Shown here in pieces: positions 33,988 to 42,672 of a stretch of 64,000 nt of DNA. The notes under the pieces were generated by a model that searched no databases, was not told where the DNA came from, and saw only the letters and a program-made list of their open reading frames with translations. This DNA is from Haliscomenobacter sp965225875 (GTDB lineage Bacteria; Bacteroidota; Bacteroidia; Chitinophagales; Saprospiraceae), in assembly GCF_965225875.1 (NCBI RefSeq), contig NZ_CBDDBS010000002.1, positions 1,364,001 through 1,428,000 on the forward strand, in the 5' to 3' direction. Numbering within the stretch: the stretch's first letter is position 1; the number at the start of each line of letters is the position of its first letter. The position numbers were made by a program, and so were the translations under genes.

Positions 33988-34183
33988 ATACTAATCGACA
34001 TTCTGCTCGGAGGACATCAATTGCCGCGTGCTTTAGCTCGTGGATAGGGTTTCCTCTTTTGATCGGGCTTTAGCCCAAGCTTCAATTTTCAAGTCAGGGC
34101 TAAAGCCCAAATCCGAGGGGTTCCGATACCCCCAGGCTGAAGCCTGGGGCAATTGATGTCCTTCGAGCAAAATGTCAGTAGTG
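33988..34183. repeat. Nested composite palindrome within the arsenosugar cluster
   Basis: The outer arms (33988-34026 and 34148-34183: GGACATCAATTGCC on one side, GGCAATTGATGTCC on the other) are ~36 bases. They enclose a second inverted pair, CGGGCTTTAGCCCAA and CAGGGCTAAAGCCCAA, plus CCCCCAGGCTGAAGCCTGGGG. The TTTAGCCC/AGGCTGAAGCCT motifs resemble repeats common in many environmental bacteria. Confidence 0.8.
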
Positions 34184-34190
34184 TGCTAGT

Positions 34191-34970
34191 TTACTTAGCT
34201 TCATTAAGGGTCCAGTTGTAATTGAGGTACTTGAGTTCAGTTTTGTCTGTGATCTTTTGGGTCGAAAATTTATTGATGTAGGCAATCAAAGAGCCTGCAT
34301 CGCGGTCAAAATCACCTTTGAACCACTTGAAGATTTCGGAAATCTCGGCTTTTTCAGCCGTTATTTTATTGCGCAGCGGATCGGCCAGGAATTTTTTCAT
34401 GCCATCTTCCAATTGGCTGTCCAGTTTTTCAGGGGTATAGGCTTCTGGCCGCAACCTTGGGCAAGAATAGGACGCACAATTGATGGCTGCATGCACCCTT
34501 GCATCTTTAAACACCGGGCGCAGGATATTGTGCTCGATGTTGTTGAGATCGTAGGTGAATCCTTGAATCTTGATGAACTTGATGTCCCAGACCGAGTTGA
34601 CAAAAGCAATGCCTTTTTTGATGTCCTTGATGCTTTCCACCGGATAATTTCTGACAATCAGTCTAATCGTAAAGGCATTGTAGGCATTGATCCAATAAGC
34701 CATTTGTTCGTTGCGGGACCAACTTTTGTCGTCGGGATGAACTGCTGAAAGTTGATCCAGGTAGCGATTCAATTCCAGCGAATCGCGGATGAACCCTTTG
34801 TAGTCAACAAAACCATCGTCCTTGACGTGTTTTTTGACCAATTGATCCCAGCGCTCGTGATTGATTGGGCTGGAATTGGTATTGCGGCGAATGGCAGCAC
34901 AGTTGGACGCGCTCAACCAAACCATAGCCAGTACCATCAGTCGGGTGATTAGAAACACTTGTTTTTTCAT
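34191..34970 (-). CDS. DUF547 lipoprotein
   Basis: This 259-residue protein has a signal sequence ending in a lipobox-like 'LSASNC'. The DUF547 domain follows: 'FVDYKGFIRDSLELNRYLDQLS', 'NEQMAYWINAYNAFTIRLIVRNYP', 'SVWDIKFIKIQGFTYDLNNIEHNILRP.FKDARVHAAINCASYSCPRL'. The Cys/His pattern suggests a papain-like catalytic site ('AINCASYSCP', 'IEH'). DUF547 genes occur near arsenosugar genes in Bacteroidota and plants. Substrate is unknown. It is the third gene of the arsenosugar set. Confidence 0.85.
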   Translation of the reverse strand: MKKQVFLITRLMVLAMVWLSASNCAAIRRNTNSSPINHERWDQLVKKHVKDDGFVDYKGFIRDSLELNRYLDQLSAVHPDDKSWSRNEQMAYWINAYNAFTIRLIVRNYPVESIKDIKKGIAFVNSVWDIKFIKIQGFTYDLNNIEHNILRPVFKDARVHAAINCASYSCPRLRPEAYTPEKLDSQLEDGMKKFLADPLRNKITAEKAEISEIFKWFKGDFDRDAGSLIAYINKFSTQKITDKTELKYLNYNWTLNEAK

Positions 34971-35009
34971 AAAAAAAGTAAAAATTGACCAGTTCGGGAA
35001 TAGAACGGG

Positions 35010-35696
35010 CTAGTTTAAAATTTGTTTGTAGATCTTTTTCAGGCGAATGGGCTCCAGCCCAACTCTAAAAAGATTGAATACCAACAGATTGGCCAATTGC
35101 ACTCGCAGCCAGGAATTCTGTTGGTATTTTCGCGCTGAAACAATAGCGGTATGGGGTAAGGTCGGCATGAGGTACTTTTTGCGCGCCCGGCGGATGAAGT
35201 CGTATTCTTCCATGATGACGTATTTTTCATCATAGCCACCAAGTTCGGTAAAGGTATCGGTAAGGATGAAAAAGGTTTTGTCTCCCCCCTGACACCAAAG
35301 GAAATTGAAGCGGGTGAACCAGGCATTACATTTCAACAACCAACTGGAAGAGTCAAATCGGTAGCGAAAACAACCCATACACAAGCCATTTGCAAGAGCT
35401 GTGTGAATGGCTTCGAGAAAATTTTGTGGCGGGAGGGTATCAGCGTGGATAAAGTAAAGGACTTCCCCACGGGCATGCTTTGCCCCCAAATTCATCTGGG
35501 CCGCCCTGCTCCGGGTTGGGCAATGGATTACCTGGGCCCCTTTAATTTGTGCAATGGCTACGGTATCATCGGTGCTGCCACCGTCCACCAAAAGGACTTC
35601 CAGCAATTGAGGCCCGGCGTTTTGCCGAATGTACTCCAGCAATCTGGCAATATTGCTCGCCTCGTTGAGGGTTGGTATGATAATGGAAACGTTCAT
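35010..35696 (-). CDS. Arsenosugar-associated glycosyltransferase family 2 (TIGR04283 type)
   Basis: This 228-residue GT-A enzyme shows 'SIIIPTLNEASNIARLLEYI', 'VLLVDGGSTDDTVAIAQ', the metal-binding 'YFIHADTLPP' (DxD equivalent), 'GGDKTFFI' and 'EEYDFIRRARKKY'. The C-terminus is basic and moderately hydrophobic. It matches rSAM-associated glycosyltransferases found in arsenosugar loci, and it would transfer the sugar or phosphate group in the later steps. It is the most upstream gene of the cluster. Confidence 0.88.
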   Translation of the reverse strand: MNVSIIIPTLNEASNIARLLEYIRQNAGPQLLEVLLVDGGSTDDTVAIAQIKGAQVIHCPTRSRAAQMNLGAKHARGEVLYFIHADTLPPQNFLEAIHTALANGLCMGCFRYRFDSSSWLLKCNAWFTRFNFLWCQGGDKTFFILTDTFTELGGYDEKYVIMEEYDFIRRARKKYLMPTLPHTAIVSARKYQQNSWLRVQLANLLVFNLFRVGLEPIRLKKIYKQILN

Positions 35697-35764
35697 GTGT
35701 TTTTATACGACCCGAGGCGTTTTTTTGGATTGCTGGAAAATTTGATGGGTACAATTTATACAAC

Positions 35765-35802
35765 AAAAAAGCCTGGCAAATGATCACGCATTTGCCAGGC
35801 TT
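35765..35802 (-). terminator. Terminator of the M1 peptidase gene
   Basis: AAGCCTGGCAAATG pairs with CATTTGCCAGGCTT around a short loop; on the minus strand it is followed by TTTTTT. It also lies upstream of the glycosyltransferase, isolating the arsenosugar operon. Confidence 0.85.
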
Positions 35803-35824
35803 CATGATTCAAGCTTTATTTAGG

Positions 35825-38188
35825 CTAATTACTGCCTGTTTTCTTTTGCTGTTGTGCCTGCTGCATCGGGTTGGAACCCATGCTGGCTCCACGAGCAAAT
35901 CCTTCTTGTTTGAACACTTCAAAACGGGAAGGAATCGGGCGACGTGGATAGTAATTGTTCTCGGTATTCACATCAGCCGTTTCTTCCTGTGGATCGAGGA
36001 TGACCTGCTTTAGGGGTTTGGCGAAAGCAAATACCTTGCTGATTTTTTTATCGTCCATACGCCAGATTTCCGCAGGAATACGCTGGGTTTCACTGGTTCC
36101 ATCTTCAAACTCAAACTTGATGATCAGAGGCATCACCAAACCACCCTGGTTGGAGAGATCCAGTTGGTAGTAGTTTTTGCGGGCTTCGATGATGGCCTTT
36201 TCTTTTGGACTCAAACTAGCCAGGTATTTTTCGTAACGCTCCCGATCGCTTGGCGCTGGGGCATTCGGATCGTAGCTGTTGTAAAAGTCTTTCAAGGCTT
36301 CATTGCGTTCTACCGCAGTAGTGGCCAGGTCGCGTTTGTTGTTTTGGTAAGTCACGTCACGCTCCAGTTGTTCTTTCGATTTTTTGGAAGCGAGCGGCTT
36401 TTCGATCTCCGGATTTTTGGTGTCCAGGCGGAATTCCGTAACCGCATCCAGAGAAATGTCTACGTTATCGGTAGTGAAGAACCAACCGCGCCAGTACCAA
36501 TCCAAATCAATCCCCGAAGCATCTTCCATGGTGCGGAACAAGTCGTAGGGCGTTGGGTGTTTAAATGCCCAGCGGCGGGCGTATTCCCGGAAAGCGAAGT
36601 CGAAAAGTTCACGCCCCATCACCGTTTCACGGAGAATGTTGAGTGCAGTAGCGGGCTTTGCATAGGCATTATTTCCAAACTGGATGACGGATTCCGAGTT
36701 GGTCATGATTGGATTTTGTACCGATTTGTCCGCCTTCATGTACCCAACGATGTTGCGGGCTGGCCCACGGCCAGAAGGGAAGTCGCGCTGCCATTCTTGT
36801 TCAGCAAGGAATTGGCAGAATGTGTTCAAACCTTCGTCCATCCAGGTCCACTGGCGCTCGTCGGAGTTGACAATCATCGGGAAGAAGTTGTGCCCTACTT
36901 CGTGGATGATTACTCCCAACATGCCGTATTTGATGCGGTCGGAATAGGTTCCGTCTTTTTCAGGACGGCCATAGTTGAAGCAAATCATTGGGTATTCCAT
37001 CCCGTTGGAAGCTTCTACGGAAATCGCTACGGGGTATGGATACGGAATGGTGTGCTTGGAATATACACGCAGGGTATGCGCCACCGCTTCGGTAGACAAG
37101 TGACCGTACAGCGGGTTGGCCTCTTTTGGATAATAAGACATCGCCATTACGGTAGGAACCGGGCTGCCTTCAATTTTGACACCCATGGCATCCCAGATGA
37201 ACTTGCGGGAGCTACCAAACGCAAAGTCGCGTACGTTTTCAGCCTTGTAAATCCAGGTCTTTTTGTCCTTGGCTTTGGTTTTTTCCTTTTGTGTAGCTTC
37301 TTCCTGGGAAACAATTACCACAGGTTTGGTAGCAGTTTTGGCTTCTTCAAAACGCTTCTGCTGCTCAGCAGTCAATACATCTTTGGCGTTTTGTAGCTGA
37401 CCAGTAGCGGCAATGATGTGGTCAGAAGGAACGGTGATCGCTACGGTGTAGTTTCCAAAAGGCAGGGTAAACTCACCTTGCCCCAGGAATTGTTTGTGCT
37501 GCCAGCCATTGTAATCGTCGTAAACAGCCAAACGTGGGAACCACTGGGTGATGGTGTACAGGTAGTTGCCATCTTCGGGGAAGAGCTCGTAACCACCACG
37601 AGAATCGGCTGCCAAAGCCGGGTTTTGACGGTCGTTGATGTTGTAGTTCCAACCGATCTGCAATTGGATTTTACCCGTTTTGGCGATCAGCGGAGTAGGC
37701 AAATCAACCCGCATCATCGTTTTGACGATGGTGAATTTCAGGGCTTTGCCAGTGGCGTCTTTTACATACTCAATCTTGTGACCACCGTCAAAAGAATTGT
37801 CCAGCATGCTGTTCAACTGACCAGCACTGACGCGCGCGCCCAGTTCATTGGTTGCTGTTTTGTAGGTATCCGATTCAGGGTGTACCACATTCTGATCCAA
37901 CTGCAGCCAGAGATAAGTCAGCGGATGTGGAGAGTTGTTGTAATAGGTGATCATCTCCGTGCCTCTGATCTTTTGCTTCTCATCATCAAGCTCCACTTTG
38001 ATGTCGTAATCTACACGTTGTTGCCAATACGACTCGCCAGGTGCGCCAGAGGCAGTGCGGTAGGTATTGGGCGTAGGTAATTCCGTGCCAAGCTGGCGGA
38101 ATTTGCTTTGATCGGTGTTTTGTTGTGCATAGGTAAGCGTGGCTACCAGCAACAAAACCAAAGTTCCAATTTGGTTTATCCGTCTCAT
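35825..38188 (-). CDS. M1-family metallopeptidase, exported
   Basis: This protein has 787 residues from the ATG before the signal peptide ('IGTLVLLLVATLTYAQ'); the first Met nine residues upstream precedes it needlessly. The gluzincin site is 'VIIHEVGHNFFPMIVNSDERQWTWMDEGLNTFCQF', with HEVGH plus the downstream Glu. The exopeptidase-type 'NGMEYPMICF' is close to the GAMEN motif. The N-terminal part (30-250) is a beta-sandwich typical of M1 enzymes. The Asn/Gln-rich tail 'MQQAQQQKKTGSN' is unstructured. It is probably a periplasmic or outer-membrane aminopeptidase-like enzyme for peptide nutrition. Confidence 0.9.
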   Translation of the reverse strand: MRRINQIGTLVLLLVATLTYAQQNTDQSKFRQLGTELPTPNTYRTASGAPGESYWQQRVDYDIKVELDDEKQKIRGTEMITYYNNSPHPLTYLWLQLDQNVVHPESDTYKTATNELGARVSAGQLNSMLDNSFDGGHKIEYVKDATGKALKFTIVKTMMRVDLPTPLIAKTGKIQLQIGWNYNINDRQNPALAADSRGGYELFPEDGNYLYTITQWFPRLAVYDDYNGWQHKQFLGQGEFTLPFGNYTVAITVPSDHIIAATGQLQNAKDVLTAEQQKRFEEAKTATKPVVIVSQEEATQKEKTKAKDKKTWIYKAENVRDFAFGSSRKFIWDAMGVKIEGSPVPTVMAMSYYPKEANPLYGHLSTEAVAHTLRVYSKHTIPYPYPVAISVEASNGMEYPMICFNYGRPEKDGTYSDRIKYGMLGVIIHEVGHNFFPMIVNSDERQWTWMDEGLNTFCQFLAEQEWQRDFPSGRGPARNIVGYMKADKSVQNPIMTNSESVIQFGNNAYAKPATALNILRETVMGRELFDFAFREYARRWAFKHPTPYDLFRTMEDASGIDLDWYWRGWFFTTDNVDISLDAVTEFRLDTKNPEIEKPLASKKSKEQLERDVTYQNNKRDLATTAVERNEALKDFYNSYDPNAPAPSDRERYEKYLASLSPKEKAIIEARKNYYQLDLSNQGGLVMPLIIKFEFEDGTSETQRIPAEIWRMDDKKISKVFAFAKPLKQVILDPQEETADVNTENNYYPRRPIPSRFEVFKQEGFARGASMGSNPMQQAQQQKKTGSN

Positions 38189-38374
38189 TTGTAGTTGAGG
38201 GTGGTAAATGAACAATTTAAACTCGTAAGATACACCTTAAGTCGGGTGTGCTTCTCCCCCCATTGGCGGGAAAATGTGACCAGGGTGCTAAAAAAGTAGT
38301 CAAAGGTAAAAATTATCTTGCTGCGCCTGGCGATTATCGACGATAGAACCTATCATGGAGACGTTCGGCGTTTG

Positions 38375-38382
38375 TATCTTTG
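38375..38382 (+). promoter_or_regulatory. -7 promoter element for the DUF6702-eutBC operon
   Basis: TATCTTTG is an exact TAnnTTTG match, 41 bases before the DUF6702 ATG. The -33 region is weak. Confidence 0.5.
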
Positions 38383-38422
38383 TCATCACAAACTGCGTTA
38401 CAGTTTAAAAAAGAATAGTCAG

Positions 38423-38929
38423 ATGAAAAGTATCTTGATCGGATTGTGGTTGTGCATTGGGGCCTGGAATCTTCATCCTATCCATTTAACGCTTTCCGAG
38501 GTCGTTTATGAGGAAAAAAGCAAAACGATTCAAGTCACCCACAAAATTTTTATGGATGACCTGGAACGGCACGTCGAAGAATCACTAAAAGCCAAGGGGA
38601 AAGAAGTGAACCTGAAACTGGGTACTTCCCAGGAGCACCCCGATACCGACCGCTATTTGGCTGAATACCTGGCCGCTCATTTCAAACTCCTCATCAACGG
38701 CAAAGCCTACAAAGCCAACTTTTTAGGCAAGGAATACGAGGATGTGGCCTGTTGGTTGTACGTCGAAATCCTCAATGTACCCAAACCAAAATCGGTGGAT
38801 TTGACCGATTCCTTTTTGATGGACCTGTACGATGACCAGAGCAACCTGGTGAATTTCACTTTTCCACAAAAGAAGGGAAGTATGCGCTTTATCCAGGGGA
38901 AGGTGCGGGAGAGTTTTAGCATTCAATAA
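38423..38929 (+). CDS. DUF6702 family protein
   Basis: This protein has 168 residues from the ATG chosen here (a longer frame adds a sequence with no signal character). It begins with a hydrophobic signal ('ILIGLWLCIGAWNLHPIHLTLSEV') and has 'IQVTHKIFMDDLERHV', 'LAEYLAAHFKLLINGKAYKANFLG', 'VACWLYVEILNVPKPKSVDLTDSFLMDLYDDQSNLVNF'. Similar DUF6702 proteins occur in Bacteroidota, often with M1 peptidases; their role is unknown. It is 13 bases upstream of eutB, so the two are probably in one operon. Confidence 0.75.
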   Translation: MKSILIGLWLCIGAWNLHPIHLTLSEVVYEEKSKTIQVTHKIFMDDLERHVEESLKAKGKEVNLKLGTSQEHPDTDRYLAEYLAAHFKLLINGKAYKANFLGKEYEDVACWLYVEILNVPKPKSVDLTDSFLMDLYDDQSNLVNFTFPQKKGSMRFIQGKVRESFSIQ

Positions 38930-38941
38930 AACCTGGCTGCC

Positions 38942-40306
38942 ATGCCCTACCGCTACACCATCGCCAATCGAGTATATCTCTTTGAAGACTTAAAGACCTT
39001 ATTGGCGAAAGCAAGCCCTCTGCGGAGCGGCGATGCATTAGCTGGCCTGGCCGCAGACGGATTTGAAGAGCGGATTGCCGCGCAATTGGCCCTGGCCGAT
39101 TTACCCCTGAAAACTTTTCTGAACGAAACTGTCATCCCTTACGAAATGGATGACGTGACTCGCCTGATCATTGATGGACATGATAAAGAGGCTTTTGCTC
39201 CCATCAGCCATTTTACGGTGGGGCAATTGCGGGATTGGTTGTTGAGTGAGCAGGCGGATAGCGATACACTTCAAGTTTTAGCCGCAGGTTTGACGCCCGA
39301 AATGGTGGCCGCCGTGAGCAAGTTGATGCGCAACCAGGATTTGATCGCAGTAGCTCAAAAATGTAGTGTAGTTACCCGTTTTCGCACTACTGTTGGTCTC
39401 AGCGGCTGCTTGTCAACCCGCTTACAACCCAATCACCCTACCGACGCCCCCAAAGGTATAGCCGCCAGCATCATCGACGGCCTTTTATACGCCAGTGGCG
39501 ACGCGGTGATTGGCATCAACCCAGCTTCAGATAGCCCGGCAGCGGTGGGCACTTTGCTGCATATGATCGATGATTTACGGGAAAAATACCAGATACCCAC
39601 CCAAAGTTGTGTGTTGTGCCACGTCACGACCGCCTTACAAATCATCCAGGACGCACCCATAGACTTGGTTTTTCAATCGATAGGTGGCACGGAAAAAACG
39701 AACCAAAGTTTTGGCATTACCCTAAGCATTTTACAAGAAGCTCACGAAGCTGCTTTGGCCTTAAATCGTGGGACCATTGGCCAGCAGGTCATGTATTTTG
39801 AAACCGGGCAAGGCTCGGCCCTCTCCGCCAATGCCCATCATGGGGTAGACCAACAAACCATCGAAGCCAGAGCTTACGCGGTAGCGCGAAAATATGACCC
39901 TTTCCTGGTCAATACCGTGGTTGGATTTATTGGTCCGGAATACCTTTATGATGGTAAACAAATCATCCGAGCGGGATTGGAAGACCATTTTTGTGGCAAA
40001 TTGCTGGGTTTACCCATGGGGGCCGACATTTGTTACACCAACCACGCTGAAGCCGACCAGGATGATATGGATACCTTGCTGACCTTATTGGGTGTGGCTG
40101 GCTGCAATTTCATCATGGGCATTCCCGGTGCCGACGACATCATGCTCAATTACCAGTCTACTTCTTTTCACGATGCCTTATATTTGCGCAAGGTGCTGGG
40201 TAAAAAGCCCGCACCGGAGTTTGAACAATGGCTTTTGGCGCAAGGAATTCTGAATGAACAAGGCCAGAAGCTGCCTTTAAAGCCGAATCATTTGTTGTTG
40301 GGTTAA
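38942..40306 (+). CDS. eutB: Ethanolamine ammonia-lyase large subunit
   Basis: This 454-residue TIM-barrel subunit of the adenosylcobalamin-dependent enzyme turns ethanolamine into acetaldehyde and ammonia. Family blocks are 'TRFRTTVGLSGCLSTRLQPNHPTD', 'GDAVIGINPASDS', 'VLCHVTTALQ', 'DLVFQSIGGTEKTNQSFGI', 'YFETGQGSALSANAHHGVDQQTIEARAYAVAR' and 'DICYTNHAEADQDDMDTLL'. The length matches the ~450 residues of the family. No eut microcompartment shell, EutA or EutH gene is present. The eutC gene follows 10 bases later. Confidence 0.96.
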   Translation: MPYRYTIANRVYLFEDLKTLLAKASPLRSGDALAGLAADGFEERIAAQLALADLPLKTFLNETVIPYEMDDVTRLIIDGHDKEAFAPISHFTVGQLRDWLLSEQADSDTLQVLAAGLTPEMVAAVSKLMRNQDLIAVAQKCSVVTRFRTTVGLSGCLSTRLQPNHPTDAPKGIAASIIDGLLYASGDAVIGINPASDSPAAVGTLLHMIDDLREKYQIPTQSCVLCHVTTALQIIQDAPIDLVFQSIGGTEKTNQSFGITLSILQEAHEAALALNRGTIGQQVMYFETGQGSALSANAHHGVDQQTIEARAYAVARKYDPFLVNTVVGFIGPEYLYDGKQIIRAGLEDHFCGKLLGLPMGADICYTNHAEADQDDMDTLLTLLGVAGCNFIMGIPGADDIMLNYQSTSFHDALYLRKVLGKKPAPEFEQWLLAQGILNEQGQKLPLKPNHLLLG

Positions 40307-40316
40307 ATGGCATCAG

Positions 40317-41093
40317 TTGAAAAAAAAGCAATACTCAAAATCCGTGGAGCCAGATCCCTGGCAATCACTCAAGACCTACACCGATGCCCGCATTGCGCTG
40401 GGGCACACCGGCGGTGCCATCCCTTTAAAAGAAGTATTGCAGTTCAAACTGGCTTTCGCCCACGCCAAGGATGCGGTGTATTCTGAACTCGATTGGCTCA
40501 AATTGGAGCAAAGGCTGAAGCAGCTTGCTGTACCTCATTTAAAATTGCATAGCCGGGCGAGCTCCCGCTCAGTTTATTTGCAACGACCTGATTGGGGGCG
40601 GAGTTTGAATGAAGCTTCGGTGGCGAGCTTGAAAGAAATGCCCAAGATTGACCATGATATTGCAATTGTATTGGCCGATGGATTGTCGGCTACTGCGATT
40701 AATCAGCATGCCATGCCTTTGTTGCAACGGCTGATTCCTGATTTGCAAAAAAACAGTTATCGGATTGCTCCGATAACTGTGGCAGAACAGGCCAGAGTGG
40801 CCATTGGTGATGAGATTGCGTGCTTACTTAGGGCCAAACTGGTGGTCGTATTCATTGGAGAAAGGCCAGGACTGAGTTCGCCTTATAGTATGGGGGCATA
40901 TATGACCTATGCACCTACTCCAGGTCTTACCGACGAACGCAGGAACTGTATTTCCAACATTCGCCCAGAGGGGCTTCCTTACGAAATGGCCAAACAAAAA
41001 ATCCTTTATTTGATTCAAGAGTCACTCCGTTTGCAATTATCTGGAGTGGCCTTGAAAGACAATGCAGACCCTGGTTTTCTTGAGCTTCCATAA
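40317..41093 (+). CDS. eutC: Ethanolamine ammonia-lyase small subunit
   Basis: This is a 258-residue cobalamin-binding partner of EutB. 'DPWQSLKTYTDARIALGHTGGAIPLKEVLQFKLAFAHAKDAV', 'IAIVLADGLSATAINQHAMPLLQRLIPDL', 'VVVFIGERPGLSSPYSMGAYMTYAP' and 'CISNIRPEGLPYEMA' match EutC. No in-frame ATG is available near the start. The TTG used here has GTG at 40344 ('MEPDPWQ') as an alternative. The tempting ATG 12 bases upstream is in another frame. It is shorter at the N-terminus than the enteric EutC (no microcompartment-targeting peptide), consistent with a free cytosolic enzyme. Confidence 0.92.
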   Translation: MKKKQYSKSVEPDPWQSLKTYTDARIALGHTGGAIPLKEVLQFKLAFAHAKDAVYSELDWLKLEQRLKQLAVPHLKLHSRASSRSVYLQRPDWGRSLNEASVASLKEMPKIDHDIAIVLADGLSATAINQHAMPLLQRLIPDLQKNSYRIAPITVAEQARVAIGDEIACLLRAKLVVVFIGERPGLSSPYSMGAYMTYAPTPGLTDERRNCISNIRPEGLPYEMAKQKILYLIQESLRLQLSGVALKDNADPGFLELP

Positions 41094-41096
41094 ATT

Positions 41097-41498
41097 TTAA
41101 CTCGGTTTTGCAGGAGACAATAATTTGCGTTCGCCCCAATAAAACAGTAGTAGCGTAAACAAAATCAGCAGTCCAATACCTTTGTAAAGACTCAATATTT
41201 GCATGAACTGCTTGACCATATTAGGGCTAAACCAAATCAGACAGAGGTAACCGGCACCAAGGCCCGAAGTAAGCAGAAAACCAACCAAAAGGTTTAATTT
41301 CAGATCCTGTCGGCGGAGTTGTTTTGCCTTTATTTTGCGGACAAGCGAAGCAGAAAAAGCCAAAGGCAGGGTAGCCCGCGGCGTTTTTTCCAAAGCTGTA
41401 AACAAAAGTTTATACTGCTTTATATCAGCATCTTCAGATGTCAGGTTTTCACCTGCATCCAGAGCGTTTTGGATTTCCTCGTCGCTGAATTTTTTCAT
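41097..41498 (-). CDS. Membrane protein, putative anti-sigma factor
   Basis: This 133-residue protein has a soluble N-terminal half ('EEIQNALDAGENLTSEDADIKQYKLLFTAL...TLPLAFSASLVRKIKAKQLRRQDLK') and two C-terminal transmembrane helices (about 68-88 and 103-122). Its ATG overlaps the stop of the ECF sigma gene by 4 bases (ATGA), the usual arrangement for a sigma/anti-sigma pair. There is no recognisable zinc-binding HxxxCxxC motif. The role as anti-sigma factor is inferred from position and topology. It converges with eutC, leaving 3 bases between the stops. Confidence 0.7.
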   Translation of the reverse strand: MKKFSDEEIQNALDAGENLTSEDADIKQYKLLFTALEKTPRATLPLAFSASLVRKIKAKQLRRQDLKLNLLVGFLLTSGLGAGYLCLIWFSPNMVKQFMQILSLYKGIGLLILFTLLLFYWGERKLLSPAKPS

Positions 41499-42058
41499 AC
41501 TTGTTCGTTTTTTAAGTACTTGTCCAGTTTGTCCTTGAGCATTTTTCTGGCTCGGAAAAGGTAACTTTTTACCGTTCCTTCCGGCATGCCAGTAATGGCT
41601 TCTATTTCTTGATAGGAGAACTCTTTCAAGTGGTACAAAGTGAGCACAAGCTGGTATTGTTCAGGAAGTTGAGCGATCAGTTTATCCAGATACGCAGCAA
41701 CATCCAGGTCATTTAGTTTTTGCTCTATATTTTCTGCACTGAGGTAGACGTCTTCAATCGGTTTTATCGGTACGCTGATCAAGCTTCGTTTGTACTTTTT
41801 CAAGTGGTTGAGGGCAGTGCGGTAAGCGATTTGTGCAATCCAGGTTGATAATTTTGATTGAAACTTAAAACGGGTAAGATGTTGATGAACCTTAATGAAC
41901 ACCTCCTGGCATACATCCTCGACATCTTCATCTTCGCGGAAAAGCCTGCGGATTACACAAAAAACCAGATTCTGATACTGTTCAACTAAAGTTTTAAAAG
42001 CAGTTAAATCCCCCTTTAAAACTTTGTTGACCAGCTCTTTTTCGTCAAGCATAAGCAT
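41495..42058 (-). CDS. ECF-type RNA polymerase sigma factor
   Basis: This 187-residue sigma-70 family protein has region 2 ('FKTLVEQYQNLVFCVIRRLFREDEDVEDVCQEVFIKVHQHLTRF', 'LSTWIAQIAYRTALNHLKKYKR') and region 4 ('LPEQYQLVLTLYHLKEFSYQEIEAITGMPEGTVKSYLFRARKMLKDKL'). The start may be ATG 42058 or 42052. It directs RNA polymerase to stress or envelope genes and is presumably held by the overlapping membrane protein. The divergent gene on the plus strand begins with a small membrane protein. Confidence 0.92.
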   Translation of the reverse strand: MLMLDEKELVNKVLKGDLTAFKTLVEQYQNLVFCVIRRLFREDEDVEDVCQEVFIKVHQHLTRFKFQSKLSTWIAQIAYRTALNHLKKYKRSLISVPIKPIEDVYLSAENIEQKLNDLDVAAYLDKLIAQLPEQYQLVLTLYHLKEFSYQEIEAITGMPEGTVKSYLFRARKMLKDKLDKYLKNEQV

Positions 42059-42203
42059 TCGCGATCATTGCCCACAATTATGACCATGAGACAATCCATG
42101 TTGCAAAAATGTTACACCCTAACCCATTTTAGCTGCAACATTTTTGAATTACACTTTGTCAACTCATAAAAACCCCATCACACCCCACAAAAACAGACTC
42201 AGG

Positions 42204-42533
42204 ATGAAACAATTACTCCCTTTTTTTGCAATGATTTTGATTATCGGAATGATCAGTATGACCATCGTTCAGCTGCTGAATCACAATTTAAAAAAACGCA
42301 TTCTTGACGCAGGGCCTTTGGACGAAAATGCGATAAAACTGATGGAGCAGCTCTCAGCTGTACAGGTGTTGAAGTGGGCAATTGTCTTTTTTATGGGTGG
42401 AGTAGGCTTGATCACCATTGAAATGCTCCCATTCAATGCCTCCGAGTCTTTGATACCTTATGGCATAGAAGCCGTTTTTTTAGCAATCGGCTTTTTCATC
42501 TATTATTTGATTTTGAATAGTAAAAAACCTTGA
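42204..42533 (+). CDS. Small membrane protein, unknown function
   Basis: This protein has 109 residues from the ATG chosen here; the longer frame starts at a TTG. Two or three transmembrane segments are visible ('LPFFAMILIIGMISMTIVQLL', 'VLKWAIVFFMGGVGLITIEMLPF', 'GIEAVFLAIGFFIYYLILN'). I do not recognise the family. It is divergent from the sigma factor gene and so could share its regulation, but no regulatory element is visible. Confidence 0.6.
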   Translation: MKQLLPFFAMILIIGMISMTIVQLLNHNLKKRILDAGPLDENAIKLMEQLSAVQVLKWAIVFFMGGVGLITIEMLPFNASESLIPYGIEAVFLAIGFFIYYLILNSKKP

Positions 42534-42672
42534 TTTAGGATTAAAAAAACGCATACCGCGTAAATTTTGACCTGACTTATCCATCCATACAAAACAGCAT
42601 TCTTATGCTGGTAAGCACTTGAGAGAGGGCTTTACCCTGGCTATCTAATTTTCGAATTAAAACAATAGTATC

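Noticed and set aside
36164..37396. 410-residue ORF on the plus strand
   Set aside because: It lies antisense to the M1 peptidase gene, which has all catalytic motifs; the ORF has no start signal or domain.
40306..40320. ATG just after eutB as the eutC start
   Set aside because: It is in a different frame from the EutC domain.
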